Positions 28,918-38,400 of a DNA stretch of 64,000 bases are shown one piece after another; the stretch's first letter is position 1, and each line of letters begins with the position of its first letter. The notes under the pieces were generated by a model. It was not told where the DNA came from. It saw nothing but the letters and a program-made list of their open reading frames with translations, and ran no database searches. The DNA lies in NCBI GenBank assembly GCA_948471525.1, contig CAOKSY010000002.1, forward strand, positions 1 to 64,000, read 5' to 3'. The stretch comes from an uncultured Clostridia bacterium (GTDB lineage Bacteria > Bacillota > Clostridia > Christensenellales > UBA3700). A program made the position numbers and the translations under genes.

Positions 28918-29057
28918 GTAAAACATAAAATCCGGGTCGGGGATACTTCTCGCCGATCGGGATTGAAATAAATCTAAATCGATGAGACCGCTCGGAGAGT
29001 AAGAAAGACAATATAATATTAAGTCGATACATTCTCCGCGCTCTGCGGAGTTTTTTT
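28918..29057 (+). promoter_or_regulatory. Attenuator-like leader RNA (riboswitch candidate, class unassigned)
   Basis: The leader begins with a long hairpin (28929-28964: AATCC...GGATT enclosing GGTCGG...CCGATC-type pairs with two G-G mismatches). It ends in a strong terminator (29034-29057). GGAGAGT (28994-29000) can pair with ATTCTCC (29031-29037), which contains the first bases of the terminator 5' arm, so an antiterminator is available. ATCGA near 28979 and TCGAT near 29023 can also pair and would cross the antiterminator as a pseudoknot. I compared it by eye with TPP, SAM, FMN, cobalamin, THF, glycine, guanidine and T-box signatures and found no convincing match. Confidence 0.6.
29034..29057 (+). 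terminator. Regulated terminator in the TM1266-ABC leader
   Basis: CTCCGC (29034-29039), loop GCTCT, GCGGAG (29045-29050), then seven T (29051-29057). It sits 20 bases before the first start codon, in the position expected of a premature terminator. Confidence 0.8.
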
Positions 29058-29077
29058 ATGCGGCGAAAAGGAGAAAT

Positions 29078-29335
29078 ATGAAGAGAATAGGGGTAATAGG
29101 CATCGTGCTCAAACAAGACAGGGAGACCGCGCTGGCGATACAAAATCTGCTGTCTTCTTTCAGCGATATCATTATAGGCAGAATGGGAGTGCCTGACGCA
29201 GAGAGCGGCATTAGTACGATAAGCGTCATAGTCAAAGGCACAAACGAGCAGATCTCCGCGCTCAGCGGAAGATTGGGCAAACTCAACGAAGTCTACGTCA
29301 AGTCGGCTGTTACTTCGTTTGAACTTGTCGATTGA
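29078..29335 (+). CDS. TM1266-family iron-only hydrogenase system putative regulator
   Basis: 85 residues, the usual length. The pattern (start with RIGVIGIVLKQ, then FSDIIIGRMGVP, ISTISVIVKG and a C-terminal LSGRLGKLNEVYVKSA) matches the ACT/NikR-C-like TM1266 family, normally found with [FeFe]-hydrogenase maturation genes. Here it instead leads an ABC transporter operon. A hydrogenase gene lies 18 kb away in this window. It follows AAAGGAGAAAT. Function as a ligand-binding regulator is inferred from the fold. Confidence 0.85.
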   Translation: MKRIGVIGIVLKQDRETALAIQNLLSSFSDIIIGRMGVPDAESGISTISVIVKGTNEQISALSGRLGKLNEVYVKSAVTSFELVD

Positions 29336-29365
29336 TAAAAGGATCAAGCTTCGAGGTGTAAGAAT

Positions 29366-30370
29366 ATGAAAAAGAAATTTACAGTAATTATTGCTATCGC
29401 GTTGATATCGGTTACAGTAGCATTGGCGGCGGTCGCATGTCAGAAACAGGAGGAAGGGTATAATTTGGTTCTTCCGGACGGCGCGCCTGCATTGTCGGTA
29501 GCATGTCTTGACGAAGTCTTGACGACAAATGATACCGAATACAAACTCAATAAAAAGATCGTCTCTTCTCTTACGTTGAAAAACGAGGCGGAGGGTGCGG
29601 ATATAGCTATAGTACCTGCCAATATGGCGGCTGTCTTTTATAACAAAGGCATTGACGTCAAACTTATCGCAGTAGTGACAAAAGGCAATCTTTTTGCGCT
29701 GTCCAGTATGCAAACTCAAGCCGATTCGCTGAGCGATATGGTAGGCAAGCTCGTATATTCCATCGGACAGAGCAGCGTGCCAGATATAATTTTTAAGACG
29801 TTGCTCAAAGATTCGGGGTTGCGATTTGCAGTCGGCGATAAGGCGGAAGAGGGGCAGGTGACGATCAAGTACTGTTCCAACGGAAGCGAAGTCAACGCAA
29901 AGTTGCTTTTGGCAAAACAGAGAGGCGAACAAGCATACGGAGTGCTTGCCGAACCCGACGTTCAAAAAGGCAAAGCGGCGGGGCTTAATGAAGTGTTTGA
30001 CGTTCAAAAGCTCTGGGGTGAGCGTATGGGAGACGGCGCGAACGGCTATGCTCAAGCGGTGCTGATAGCAAAATCATCCGTATGTTCCGATCCTGAATTT
30101 ATAGCCAAATTGTTGGGCGCTCTGGGCAAGAATAAAGGAGAGGTATTTGCCGATCCCGCATTAGCGGAAGAAAATATAAAGAAAATATATCCGCAGACTT
30201 CGCTATCGGGCAACTTGAGCCAAGTTGTGATAGAGAGATGCAATCTTGACGTTCTCGATATGAAAGACGGCAGATCGTTTTATGAAAACACGTTGAAGGC
30301 AATCGTTGATATTGACGCAAAACTCATCGGCGGCAAATTGCCCGACGACGGATTTTACTATTTTGGATGA
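29366..30370 (+). CDS. ABC importer substrate-binding lipoprotein (NMT1/SsuA/ThiY-like)
   Basis: 334 residues. A signal peptide ends near the cysteine in VACQKQ, which is likely lipidated although the -3 residue is Ala rather than Leu. The mature part reads like periplasmic-binding-protein type 2 of the nitrate/sulfonate/thiamine-precursor group: LPDGAPALSV, ADIAIVPANMAAVFYN and a later hinge. It lies 30 bases after the TM1266 gene and overlaps the permease gene by 4 bases. Substrate not known. Confidence 0.85.
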   Translation: MKKKFTVIIAIALISVTVALAAVACQKQEEGYNLVLPDGAPALSVACLDEVLTTNDTEYKLNKKIVSSLTLKNEAEGADIAIVPANMAAVFYNKGIDVKLIAVVTKGNLFALSSMQTQADSLSDMVGKLVYSIGQSSVPDIIFKTLLKDSGLRFAVGDKAEEGQVTIKYCSNGSEVNAKLLLAKQRGEQAYGVLAEPDVQKGKAAGLNEVFDVQKLWGERMGDGANGYAQAVLIAKSSVCSDPEFIAKLLGALGKNKGEVFADPALAEENIKKIYPQTSLSGNLSQVVIERCNLDVLDMKDGRSFYENTLKAIVDIDAKLIGGKLPDDGFYYFG

Positions 30371-31143
30371 AAGCGGGGATGAATAGGAAGAAGGTATACA
30401 GAATACTCGACGTCGTTTTGCCGTTCGTTACGTTGGCGATCGTTGCGATAGCGTATACAGTCGCAAGTAAAATAGTAAATATAGAGATGATAGCTCCGTC
30501 GATACCTGCCGTTTGCAGAGAATTCTTTGATCTCTTCGGCAAGCCGGGATTCTATATGGCGTTGGTCGGCACGTTGTCGAGGGCTGCTGCCGCTTATGCG
30601 ATATCTATAGTTTTTGCGGCGTTGTCGGCGACTTTGACCAAAGTCGTCAGACCGCTCAAAAACGCGCTCTATCCGATAGTGCTTTTGATAAGAGTATTGC
30701 CTACAATGTCTATTATCTTGCTTGTTTTGATTTGGTTTGACGACAGCAACGTATCTGCCGTCATAGTGGCTTTCTGCATAGTTTTTCCAATGTTATATAC
30801 GAGTTTTTGCGATGCGGCGGACGGAGTGGACAAAGATCTGGTCGAGATGTCGGATATTTACGGCGTAGACGCTAAGACGCGTATGGCGAAGTTATATATA
30901 CCGCAGATGCTGCCGTCCGTCTTTACCGGCATAAGAAGTACGGCGGGCTTGAATCTCAAACTCGTCATTGCCGCAGAGGTATTGGCGCAGACGCCCAAAA
31001 GCATAGGTTTAAATATGCAACTTGCCAATGTAAGTCTTGATACGGCTCAACTTCTCGCATGGACGGTTGTCGCGGTGGTATTGGGAGCAGTTATAGAAGG
31101 AATTGTTGCGCTTATTGAGAAAAAGGCGGTGAGAGGAAGATGA
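30367..31143 (+). CDS. ABC importer permease (TauC/SsuC-like)
   Basis: 258 residues from the ATG at 30367, which overlaps the previous stop (ATGA), suggesting translational coupling; an ATG at 30379 is an alternative. It has about six membrane helices. The EAA-type loop is visible near residues 155-185 (DLVEMSDIYGVDAKTRMAKLY then the IPQMLP segment), the docking site for the ATPase. Middle gene of a binding protein-permease-ATPase set. Confidence 0.88.
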   Translation: MKAGMNRKKVYRILDVVLPFVTLAIVAIAYTVASKIVNIEMIAPSIPAVCREFFDLFGKPGFYMALVGTLSRAAAAYAISIVFAALSATLTKVVRPLKNALYPIVLLIRVLPTMSIILLVLIWFDDSNVSAVIVAFCIVFPMLYTSFCDAADGVDKDLVEMSDIYGVDAKTRMAKLYIPQMLPSVFTGIRSTAGLNLKLVIAAEVLAQTPKSIGLNMQLANVSLDTAQLLAWTVVAVVLGAVIEGIVALIEKKAVRGR

Positions 31144-31850
31144 GGATAGACAAACTGAACTTTGCTTACGGAGACAAGGTTATTTTCAAAGATTTCGATA
31201 TGGACGTAACGGATAAAAAAGTCGTTTGCATAATGGGGGCTTCCGGTTGCGGCAAGACTACGCTTCTCAACTGCGTGTGCAGCAGATCCGATCACGGCGG
31301 AATTATAGATTTGGGCGGCGAAGCAGAGGAAAAAAAGATAGCGTACGTTTTTCAACAACCGAGACTGATACCGTCGCTTACGGTAGAGGATAATATAGAT
31401 TACGTATTGCCGAGAAGTATGAGCAAGGCGGAGCGAACAGAGAAAGTTAATAATATCTTATCTGCAATGAGATTGGAAGATTGCAGAAAATCTTATCCGA
31501 GATTTATCAGCGGAGGACAGGCAGGCAGGGCTGCGCTTGCGAGAGCGTTTGTCACGGACTGCGGAATTATGCTTATGGACGAGCCTTTCAAAGGATTGGA
31601 TATAAGGCTTAAGACGGATATACTCAAGAGCATTATACCTCTGCTTGAGGACAAGACGACGCTGTTCGTCACTCACGACGTAGAGGAGGCTTTGATCGTC
31701 GCAGACATCGTATGCGTATTGGATAAGACGGAAGAAGGGGATGCTAGGATCGTCGGACGGATAGAAATTGCCGAACCTAAAGCCGAGAGAAATATCTATT
31801 CCCCTCGGCTTAACGACGCTCGAAAGCAAATAACGGAGTTGTTGCTTTAA
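31140..31850 (+). CDS. ABC importer ATPase (TauB/SsuB-like)
   Basis: 236 residues with intact motifs: Walker A GASGCGKT (33-40), Q-loop VFQQP, signature ISGGQAGRA, Walker B LMDEPFKGLD and H-loop FVTHDVEEA. It overlaps the permease stop by 4 bases and ends 4 bases inside the end of the convergent small gene. It energises uptake by the importer encoded upstream. Confidence 0.93.
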   Translation: MRIDKLNFAYGDKVIFKDFDMDVTDKKVVCIMGASGCGKTTLLNCVCSRSDHGGIIDLGGEAEEKKIAYVFQQPRLIPSLTVEDNIDYVLPRSMSKAERTEKVNNILSAMRLEDCRKSYPRFISGGQAGRAALARAFVTDCGIMLMDEPFKGLDIRLKTDILKSIIPLLEDKTTLFVTHDVEEALIVADIVCVLDKTEEGDARIVGRIEIAEPKAERNIYSPRLNDARKQITELLL

Positions 31851-32176
31851 CCGTTTTTAGCCATATCGATTAATTGACGCAGTTTCATAACTTGCTCGTT
31901 GTTGAGCATACAGCTTGCCGAATTGAAAAACGCTTCGAGTTTTTCGTTGTCGAGCGTGCCGTTTTTTCTTCCGCTGTCTACGAGCGCAAACATTTCCTGC
32001 ATAAGTCTTTCTTCGGACATATGCGAGTATTTGTTGAGTTCGTCTTCGATCGAAGACGGGTTATTTGAAGACGGCGGAGCATAGTTGTTGGCGCCGTTCA
32101 TCGCCTGTATCGCGTCAAACATATTGGGCGCGGAATTTCTTTTCGGCGCGGGATTGAAAGAGTTGTTTTTTTTCAT
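31847..32176 (-). CDS. Small hypothetical protein, polar, Asn/Pro/Ser-rich
   Basis: 109 residues; family not recognised. The first half is low-complexity (Asn, Pro, Ser), the second half looks helical (EERLMQEMFALVDS and EQVMKLRQLIDMAK). AAGGAT precedes the ATG in the minus strand. It is last of three minus-strand genes starting with the cysteine desulfurase, 9 bases after the next small gene, and shares an Ala-Met-Asn-Gly or Met-Asn-Gly motif with it. Its stop overlaps the end of the ABC ATPase gene by 4 bases. Confidence 0.6.
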   Translation of the reverse strand: MKKNNSFNPAPKRNSAPNMFDAIQAMNGANNYAPPSSNNPSSIEDELNKYSHMSEERLMQEMFALVDSGRKNGTLDNEKLEAFFNSASCMLNNEQVMKLRQLIDMAKNG

Positions 32177-32185
32177 AATTATCCT

Positions 32186-32392
32186 TTATCGTCGGCTGTC
32201 GTCGTATAGTTTGCCGAGAGTTTTGTTTACTTCGTCGGAATTGAGATTTATCTGCGCGGGCGGAGCGGGTTGTTTTTGTTCGGAACCGTTCATAAGTTGA
32301 GGCAGAAGTTGCATCAACATCGACATGTCTTTATTGCCGCCGCCTCCGCCGCCGTTCATCATCTGCATTATTTTTGCAAAGTCCATATCCAT
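32186..32392 (-). CDS. Small hypothetical protein with hexaglycine linker
   Basis: 68 residues; no family recognised. A helical Met-rich start (MDMDFAKIMQMMN) leads into six glycines, then another Met/Leu-rich helix (MSMLMQLLPQLMNG) and a charged tail. GAGGTAAAG precedes the ATG in the minus strand. It lies 48 bases after the cysteine desulfurase and 9 bases before the 109-residue gene, so it is probably cotranscribed with both. Confidence 0.55.
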   Translation of the reverse strand: MDMDFAKIMQMMNGGGGGGNKDMSMLMQLLPQLMNGSEQKQPAPPAQINLNSDEVNKTLGKLYDDSRR

Positions 32393-32440
32393 AATCTTTA
32401 CCTCATAATATTAATATGCGCCGTTTGCTATAAGCGTGAA

Positions 32441-33571
32441 TCAGCGATTGAGTTGATCTACGTATTTGAGCAGAGCGTGTATATCGCCGATAGAATTGTT
32501 ATAGCCCACGCTGGCGCGCACGGTGCCGCTCTCTAGCGTGCCTAACTGCGTATGTATCAGCGGAGCGCAATGCAGTCCGCAGCGTACTGCGATATCTTTT
32601 TCATTGAGATAGTCTCCCACGTCTGTCGAAGGATAATCTTTGAAATTAAAGGATACGACTCCCGTATACTGCGACGAATACAGTCGCACGTTTTTTATTT
32701 GTTTGAGACCGTATATCAGTTCGCTCGTAAGATAACGCGTGTTGAGAGATATCTTGGCAAGATTCTGATAAGTCCATTCCGCGCTCGCTCCCAATCCGAT
32801 TATACCCGCGCTGTTGACGGTGCCCGCTTCGTATGCCTCGGGCGGTATGCTGGGCTGAGCGAGACTTTCGCTGTGCGTGCCGGTGCCGCCGAAACGTATA
32901 GGATAAAGTTTGTACTGCGTGTTGAAGATCAAAAATCCCGTGCCTTGCGAACCGTGCAATCCCTTGTGACCTGCGGCTACGAGAAAGTCAATATTGTTGT
33001 CGGGCACGTTTATCGCAACGTGTCCCAAAGACTGCGCGCAGTCTACAAAAAAGGGAATGCCGTGCTTTTTGGCAGTCTTGCCTATTTGGAATATATCTGT
33101 GACGTTTCCGGTCACGTTGGATATATGATTGGCGCAGATAAGTCTGGTGTCCGGAGTGATCGCGTCCGATACCGCGGTAGGCGAAATAAAACCGTTTTCG
33201 TCGGGCGTCACTTCTATAAGATTTACCCCCAGCGCGTCTTTGAGATAATACAGAGGACGCGCTACCGAGTTGTGTTCGTTGGATGTAAACACGACGTCTA
33301 TCGGCTGTCCTTTGAAGTTGAGAAGATATCCTATAATCGCAAGATTGCACGCTTCGGTACAGTTTTGAGTAAATACCAGTTCATATCGGTCGTCGCAGGA
33401 TAGCAGAGATTTTAAAAGCTGTCTGGTGTCATAGATCTTTATCGCCGTATCGATCGAGTCGTTGTGACCTCCGCGTCCCGGATTGGCGGAGTAGGAGAGC
33501 TGTTTGAATATTTCGTCAAACATTCTTCTAGGTTTGAATCTGGATGTTGCGGCATTGTCTAAATATATCAT
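32441..33571 (-). CDS. Cysteine desulfurase-like class V aminotransferase (TIGR01977 type)
   Basis: 376 residues. Fold-type I PLP enzyme: N-terminal YLDNAATS, phosphate-binding segment around TQNCTEA, and K203 in AGHKGLHGSQGTG for the Schiff base. The mobile-loop cysteine region is near CGLHCAP. The group is often near selenium- or sulfur-transfer genes, and here a DUF3343 protein is encoded divergently 75 bases away. Predicted reaction: cysteine to alanine plus enzyme-bound persulfide. GAGGG stands just before the ATG. Confidence 0.9.
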   Translation of the reverse strand: MIYLDNAATSRFKPRRMFDEIFKQLSYSANPGRGGHNDSIDTAIKIYDTRQLLKSLLSCDDRYELVFTQNCTEACNLAIIGYLLNFKGQPIDVVFTSNEHNSVARPLYYLKDALGVNLIEVTPDENGFISPTAVSDAITPDTRLICANHISNVTGNVTDIFQIGKTAKKHGIPFFVDCAQSLGHVAINVPDNNIDFLVAAGHKGLHGSQGTGFLIFNTQYKLYPIRFGGTGTHSESLAQPSIPPEAYEAGTVNSAGIIGLGASAEWTYQNLAKISLNTRYLTSELIYGLKQIKNVRLYSSQYTGVVSFNFKDYPSTDVGDYLNEKDIAVRCGLHCAPLIHTQLGTLESGTVRASVGYNNSIGDIHALLKYVDQLNR

Positions 33572-33646
33572 TATTCCCTCACAAGATATGGTTTTTTCTA
33601 ATATATTGTATTAGGAGCGAGGTACATAAATACCAAGGAGAAAGTT

Positions 33647-33907
33647 ATGAATTATCTCGTAATAGTTTTTCGCTCCCGTAACGATGCGCTTGCATTGCGC
33701 AGTTACTTAAGCGGACGGGGGGTATCTTCGACCGCTATCAACGCGCCTCGCAGTATTTCACAGTCCTGCGGAATTGCGTTGAAAATAACCAACATAACTC
33801 CTACGACGTTGACGAATCTGATCAAATCCTGCCCGACCGAGGTTCGATGCACCGTTTATTCGGCGCGCGCAGAGCAGGGCGGCATAGGGTACAGCTTAGT
33901 ACGTTGA
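33647..33907 (+). CDS. DUF3343 (putative Se/S carrier-like) protein
   Basis: 86 residues, typical size. The family is a small alpha/beta fold related to the C-terminal part of YedF, and is thought to bind or carry sulfur or selenium via cysteines; C44 (SCGIALK) and C67 are candidates. AAGGAGAAAG precedes the ATG. It is transcribed away from the cysteine desulfurase, sharing a 75-base divergent region, which supports a link in sulfur trafficking. A terminator follows. Confidence 0.78.
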   Translation: MNYLVIVFRSRNDALALRSYLSGRGVSSTAINAPRSISQSCGIALKITNITPTTLTNLIKSCPTEVRCTVYSARAEQGGIGYSLVR

Positions 33908-33930
33908 GCGGAATAAATAATATAGATCGG

Positions 33931-33956
33931 GGGACTGTTTTTCAGTCCCTTATTAT
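33931..33956 (+). terminator. Intrinsic terminator after the DUF3343 gene
   Basis: GGGACTG (33931-33937), loop TTTTT, CAGTCCC (33943-33949), then TTATTAT. Confidence 0.75.
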
Positions 33957-34145
33957 ATGGACGATACGGATAAAAATTCGATGTAAGAATCGTAAAAACC
34001 GGTCGCATTATACGGCAATTTTTTCAAAAAAATCATAATTTGATAAAAGATAGATAATAAAATAATTATATAATGCTTTACAATCAGCGCGTAATGTATT
34101 ATAATAAATTATATTTTATATATTTTAAGGAGATTAAAATTTATT

Positions 34146-35459
34146 ATGGTTGTTCCGTTATTATCTGCATCGTCGGATTTGGGAGCCTCGCGATTATCGG
34201 GATACATTGTCGCGATAGTCATTCTAATTTTTTTGTCGGGATATTTTTCGTCCACAGAGACGGCTTTTTCTTCGCTCAACAGAATAAGGCTAAAAAATCT
34301 TGTTTCTACTGATAAGAAAAAATATTCCAAAGTCTATTTTCTCAGCGAGCATTTTGACGCGCTGATCTCTACGATACTTATCGGCAACAATATCGTCAAT
34401 ATCACGGCGTCGACTTTGGCGACTATGATGTTTACCTCGCTTATAGACAATCAGGACGTAGCCGGTATAGTTTCTACCGTTGTGATAACCGTCGTCGTGC
34501 TTATATTCGGAGAAGTGATGCCGAAATCCATGGCGAAGCGCAGTCCTGAATATTTTGCCAGACTTACCGCGCCGTTTATTCTCGCGCTGTATTACGTGCT
34601 TTATCCGTTGGTATGGCTGATGGGTCTTTTGCAAAAACTTATTGCAAAGATATTCAAAAAGAAAGGCAACGAGAATATCACCGACGAGGAACTTATTACT
34701 TACGTCGACGAGGCTCAGACAGAGGGCGGACTGGACGAATACGAGGGCGATCTTATTCGTTCGGCTATAGAATTCGACAATATGACGGTCAAAGACGTAT
34801 TTACTCCGAGAGTAGACGTCGAAGCGATAGACGTCGAAGACAGTATGGCCGACGTAATGAAAGTCTTCAAAGAGAGCGGCTATTCCAGATTGCCGGTATA
34901 TAAAGAAAATATCGATACTATCGTGGGCGTGCTAAATCTCAAAGACTTTTACGAGGCTTATATAGACGGGGAAAGCAAATTCTCAAAACTTATCGCAAAG
35001 AACGTAATATACGTGCCCGACACGATGAAGATAAGCGACGTACTGAGAAAGCTCCAGATCGCAAAGATGCATCTCGCGGTAGTAGCGGACGAGTTTGGCG
35101 GAACAATGGGTATCGTAACTCTCGAGGATATACTCGAACAGCTTGTCGGCGAGATATACGACGAAAGAGACGAGATCGTCGAGCCGTATCTCAAGATCAC
35201 CGATGATAAGTATATCGTGCTCGGAGATACCAATTTGGAGGAGTTCTTTGAATTCTTTGAGGTAAACGAGAGCAAGGAAGAATTCGAACCCATCACTCTC
35301 AGCGGATATATAGCGTTTGCGCTCGGAAGGATGCCGCAGGTAGGCGATATAGTAAATTTTGAAAAGTTGGCTATCACAGTAAAGAAGATGGACAACACCG
35401 TCGTGGAAAAGGCGGAAATCGTGATCAACCGCGAGGTAGAGAGCGAAGAGGAAAAGTAA
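34146..35459 (+). CDS. CNNM/CorC (HlyC-like) membrane transporter, DUF21-CBS-CorC
   Basis: 437 residues. N-terminal DUF21/CNNM membrane domain (about 1-190, with FSSTETAFSSLNRIRLKN and the GEVMPKS motif), two CBS domains (about 215-330) and a C-terminal transporter-associated FAD-like domain (about 350-435). Members move Mg2+ or Na+, with CBS domains sensing nucleotides. AAGGAG lies 12 bases before the ATG, slightly long spacing. It precedes ileS by 33 bases. Confidence 0.92.
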   Translation: MVVPLLSASSDLGASRLSGYIVAIVILIFLSGYFSSTETAFSSLNRIRLKNLVSTDKKKYSKVYFLSEHFDALISTILIGNNIVNITASTLATMMFTSLIDNQDVAGIVSTVVITVVVLIFGEVMPKSMAKRSPEYFARLTAPFILALYYVLYPLVWLMGLLQKLIAKIFKKKGNENITDEELITYVDEAQTEGGLDEYEGDLIRSAIEFDNMTVKDVFTPRVDVEAIDVEDSMADVMKVFKESGYSRLPVYKENIDTIVGVLNLKDFYEAYIDGESKFSKLIAKNVIYVPDTMKISDVLRKLQIAKMHLAVVADEFGGTMGIVTLEDILEQLVGEIYDERDEIVEPYLKITDDKYIVLGDTNLEEFFEFFEVNESKEEFEPITLSGYIAFALGRMPQVGDIVNFEKLAITVKKMDNTVVEKAEIVINREVESEEEK

Positions 35460-35492
35460 TCAGTTATTCAGCGTATTTTACAGGAGGCTAAG

Positions 35493-38400
35493 ATGTATAA
35501 AAAGGTTGATTCCGGAATGAATTTTTGCGAGAGAGAAAAAGATGTGATCGCGTTCTGGAAAGAAAACAAGATATTCGAAAAAAGCATAGAGAAGAATAAA
35601 GGCAAGGAGTCTTTTTCGTTCTATGACGGTCCGCCGACGGCAAACGGCAAGCCGCATATCGGACATATCCTCACCAGAGTTATGAAGGATATAATTCCCA
35701 GATATAAGACTATGAAAGGCTATTACGTAGCTAGAAAAGCGGGCTGGGATACGCACGGACTGCCGGTAGAACTCGAAGTAGAGAAACTGCTCGGCATAGA
35801 CGGCAAGCCAGAGATAGAGAAATACGGCATCGAGCCTTTTATCAAGAAGTGCAAAGAGAGCGTATGGAAGTATAAAGGCGAGTGGGAGAGAATGTCGGAC
35901 AGAGTAGGCTATTGGGTGGATATGGACAACCCTTATATAACTTACGACGACAAATTTATCGAATCTGTATGGTGGGCGGTCAAGACGATCGCAGACAAAG
36001 GATTGATATACAAAGGTCACAAGATCGTGCCTTATTGCCCAAGATGCGGAACGGCGCTGTCTTCTCACGAGGTGGCGCAGGGCTATAAAGACGTCAAAGA
36101 AAAATCCGTGTTTGTCAAATTTAAGAGAAAGAACAACGACGGATATTTCCTCGCTTGGACGACTACGCCTTGGACTCTTCCGTCAAACGTCGCTTTGTGT
36201 ATGAACGGAGAAGAGAATTACGTGGAGATAAAAGCCGACGGCGAGATATACGTGCTTGCCGAGGCGCTTGTTCCCTCGCTGTTTGAAGAATATGAAGTGT
36301 TGAGCAGAAAGCTCGGCAAGGAATACGAGCGAGAAGAATATATCCCTCTTTACGACACCAACGATACGAAAAAGAAATCTTATTTTGTCACCAACGATTC
36401 TTACGTCACGCTTACGGACGGTACGGGTATCGTACATATCGCGCCTGCATTCGGCGAGGACGACTCCAAGGTGGGCAGAAAATACGATCTGCCGTTTATT
36501 CAAATGGTGGACGACAGAGGCAGGTTTATTGCCGCTATGGGAGAATGGCAGGGCATATTCGTCAAGGACGGGGACAAGCTCGTCATCAAGGATCTTGCGG
36601 AGAGAGGTTTGCTGTTTAAGGAACTTTTGTTCGAGCACAGCTATCCGTTCTGCTGGAGATGCGACACTCCGCTTTTGTATTATGCTAGATCGAGCTGGTT
36701 TATCAAGATGACGGAAGTCAGAGACAGACTTCTCAAAAACAACGCTACCGTCAACTGGATGCCTCCGACTATAGGCTCGGGACGTATGGGCAACTTCCTC
36801 GAGAACGTCATCGACTGGGGAATTTCCCGCGAGAGATATTGGGGTACACCGCTTCCTATCTGGGTATGCGAAGACTGCGGCAAGATCAAAGTCGTAGGCA
36901 GCAAGGATGAACTCAAAAGACTCGGCAATTTCGACGGCGACATCGAATTGCACAAGCCGTATATCGATCAAGTCAAGATTAAGTGCGAATGCGGATGCGA
37001 AATGAAACGTACTCCCGAAGTGATGGACTGTTGGTTTGACAGCGGAAGCATGCCGTTTGCGCAGTTGCATTATCCGTTTGAAAACAAAGATATATTCGAA
37101 GAGCAGTTTCCCGCCAACTTTATAAGCGAGGCGGTCGATCAGACGAGAGGATGGTTCTATACGCTTCTAGCGATATCTACGCTTTTGTTTGACAAGGCGC
37201 CTTTCAAGAACTGTATAGTGCTCGGTCACGTAAACGATAAGAACGGCATAAAGATGTCCAAGCACAAGGGCAACGTCGTAGATCCTTGGTCGGTACTCGA
37301 CGTGCAGGGCGCGGACGCGGTAAGATGGTATTTCTATTCTTCATCCGCTCCTTGGCTTCCGTCCAGATTCTCCGCGGACAACGTGTCGGAGTGTCAGAGA
37401 AAGTTTATGGGCACGCTTTGGAATACCTATTCTTTCTTCGTGCTTTACGCGAATATAGACAAATACGATCCAAGCAAATATTCGCTCAAGGACTGCAAAC
37501 TGTCTCATATGGACAAATGGATACTCTCCAATCTCAATACGCTTGTCGATTACGTAGACAAGTGTCTCGACACGTACAAGATCACAGAGAGTTCGAGGGC
37601 GATACAGGACTTTGCGGATATACTGTCCAACTGGTACGTGCGCCGCGGAAGAGAGAGATATTGGGCGAGCGATATGACAGACGACAAGATCGCCGCTTAT
37701 ACCACGCTGTATACGGTACTTGTTACGCTTGCGAAGACGATCGCGCCGTTTACTCCTTTTATGGCGGAGAGCATATATCAAAATCTCGTAGTCGGCTTTT
37801 TCAAAGACGCTCCAGAGAGCGTGCATTTATGCGATTTCCCGACGGCAGATATGTCTATGGTAGACAAGAAGTTGGAAGAGGATATGAACTTTGTATTGCA
37901 GGCGGTAGTATTGGGCAGAGCGGCAAGAAATAAGGCCAATATCAAAAACAGACAGCCTTTGAGCGATCTGTATATACTTACCGATAAAAAAGTAAACGAT
38001 AAAAATATTCTTTCGCTTGTTGCGGATGAGATAAACGTGGGCAATTGCGAGATAGTCAAAGACAAATCCAAGTTTATGACCTATGAACTCAAGCCGCAAC
38101 TCAAGACGCTCGGACCGAAATACGGCAAACAGTTGGGAGCGATAAGACAGTATCTTTCGTCTTGCGCGAATGCTACCGAGATCGTCGATACGGTCAACGC
38201 AGGCAGAGTTTACGAATTCCAAGCGGACGGCGTTCAGGTACAACTTTCAGCCGACGATCTGCTTATCACTCCGATAAATAAGAGCGGATATGCGCTTGAG
38301 AACGACGCGACTATGACCGTTGTAATAAATACCGAACTCACGCAGGAACTCATCGATGCGGGTATTGCAAGAGAATTGACGTCGAAGATACAGACTATGC

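Noticed and set aside
28918..29057. Leader as TPP, THF, guanidine or T-box element
   Set aside because: A GGAGAGTA stretch resembles part of the THF class and the importer resembles thiamine systems, but the defining conserved blocks of those RNAs are missing.
28853..30055. 400-codon open frame antisense to the leader, TM1266 and binding-protein genes
   Set aside because: Opposes three supported features; product is Arg/His/Tyr-rich as expected of a shadow.
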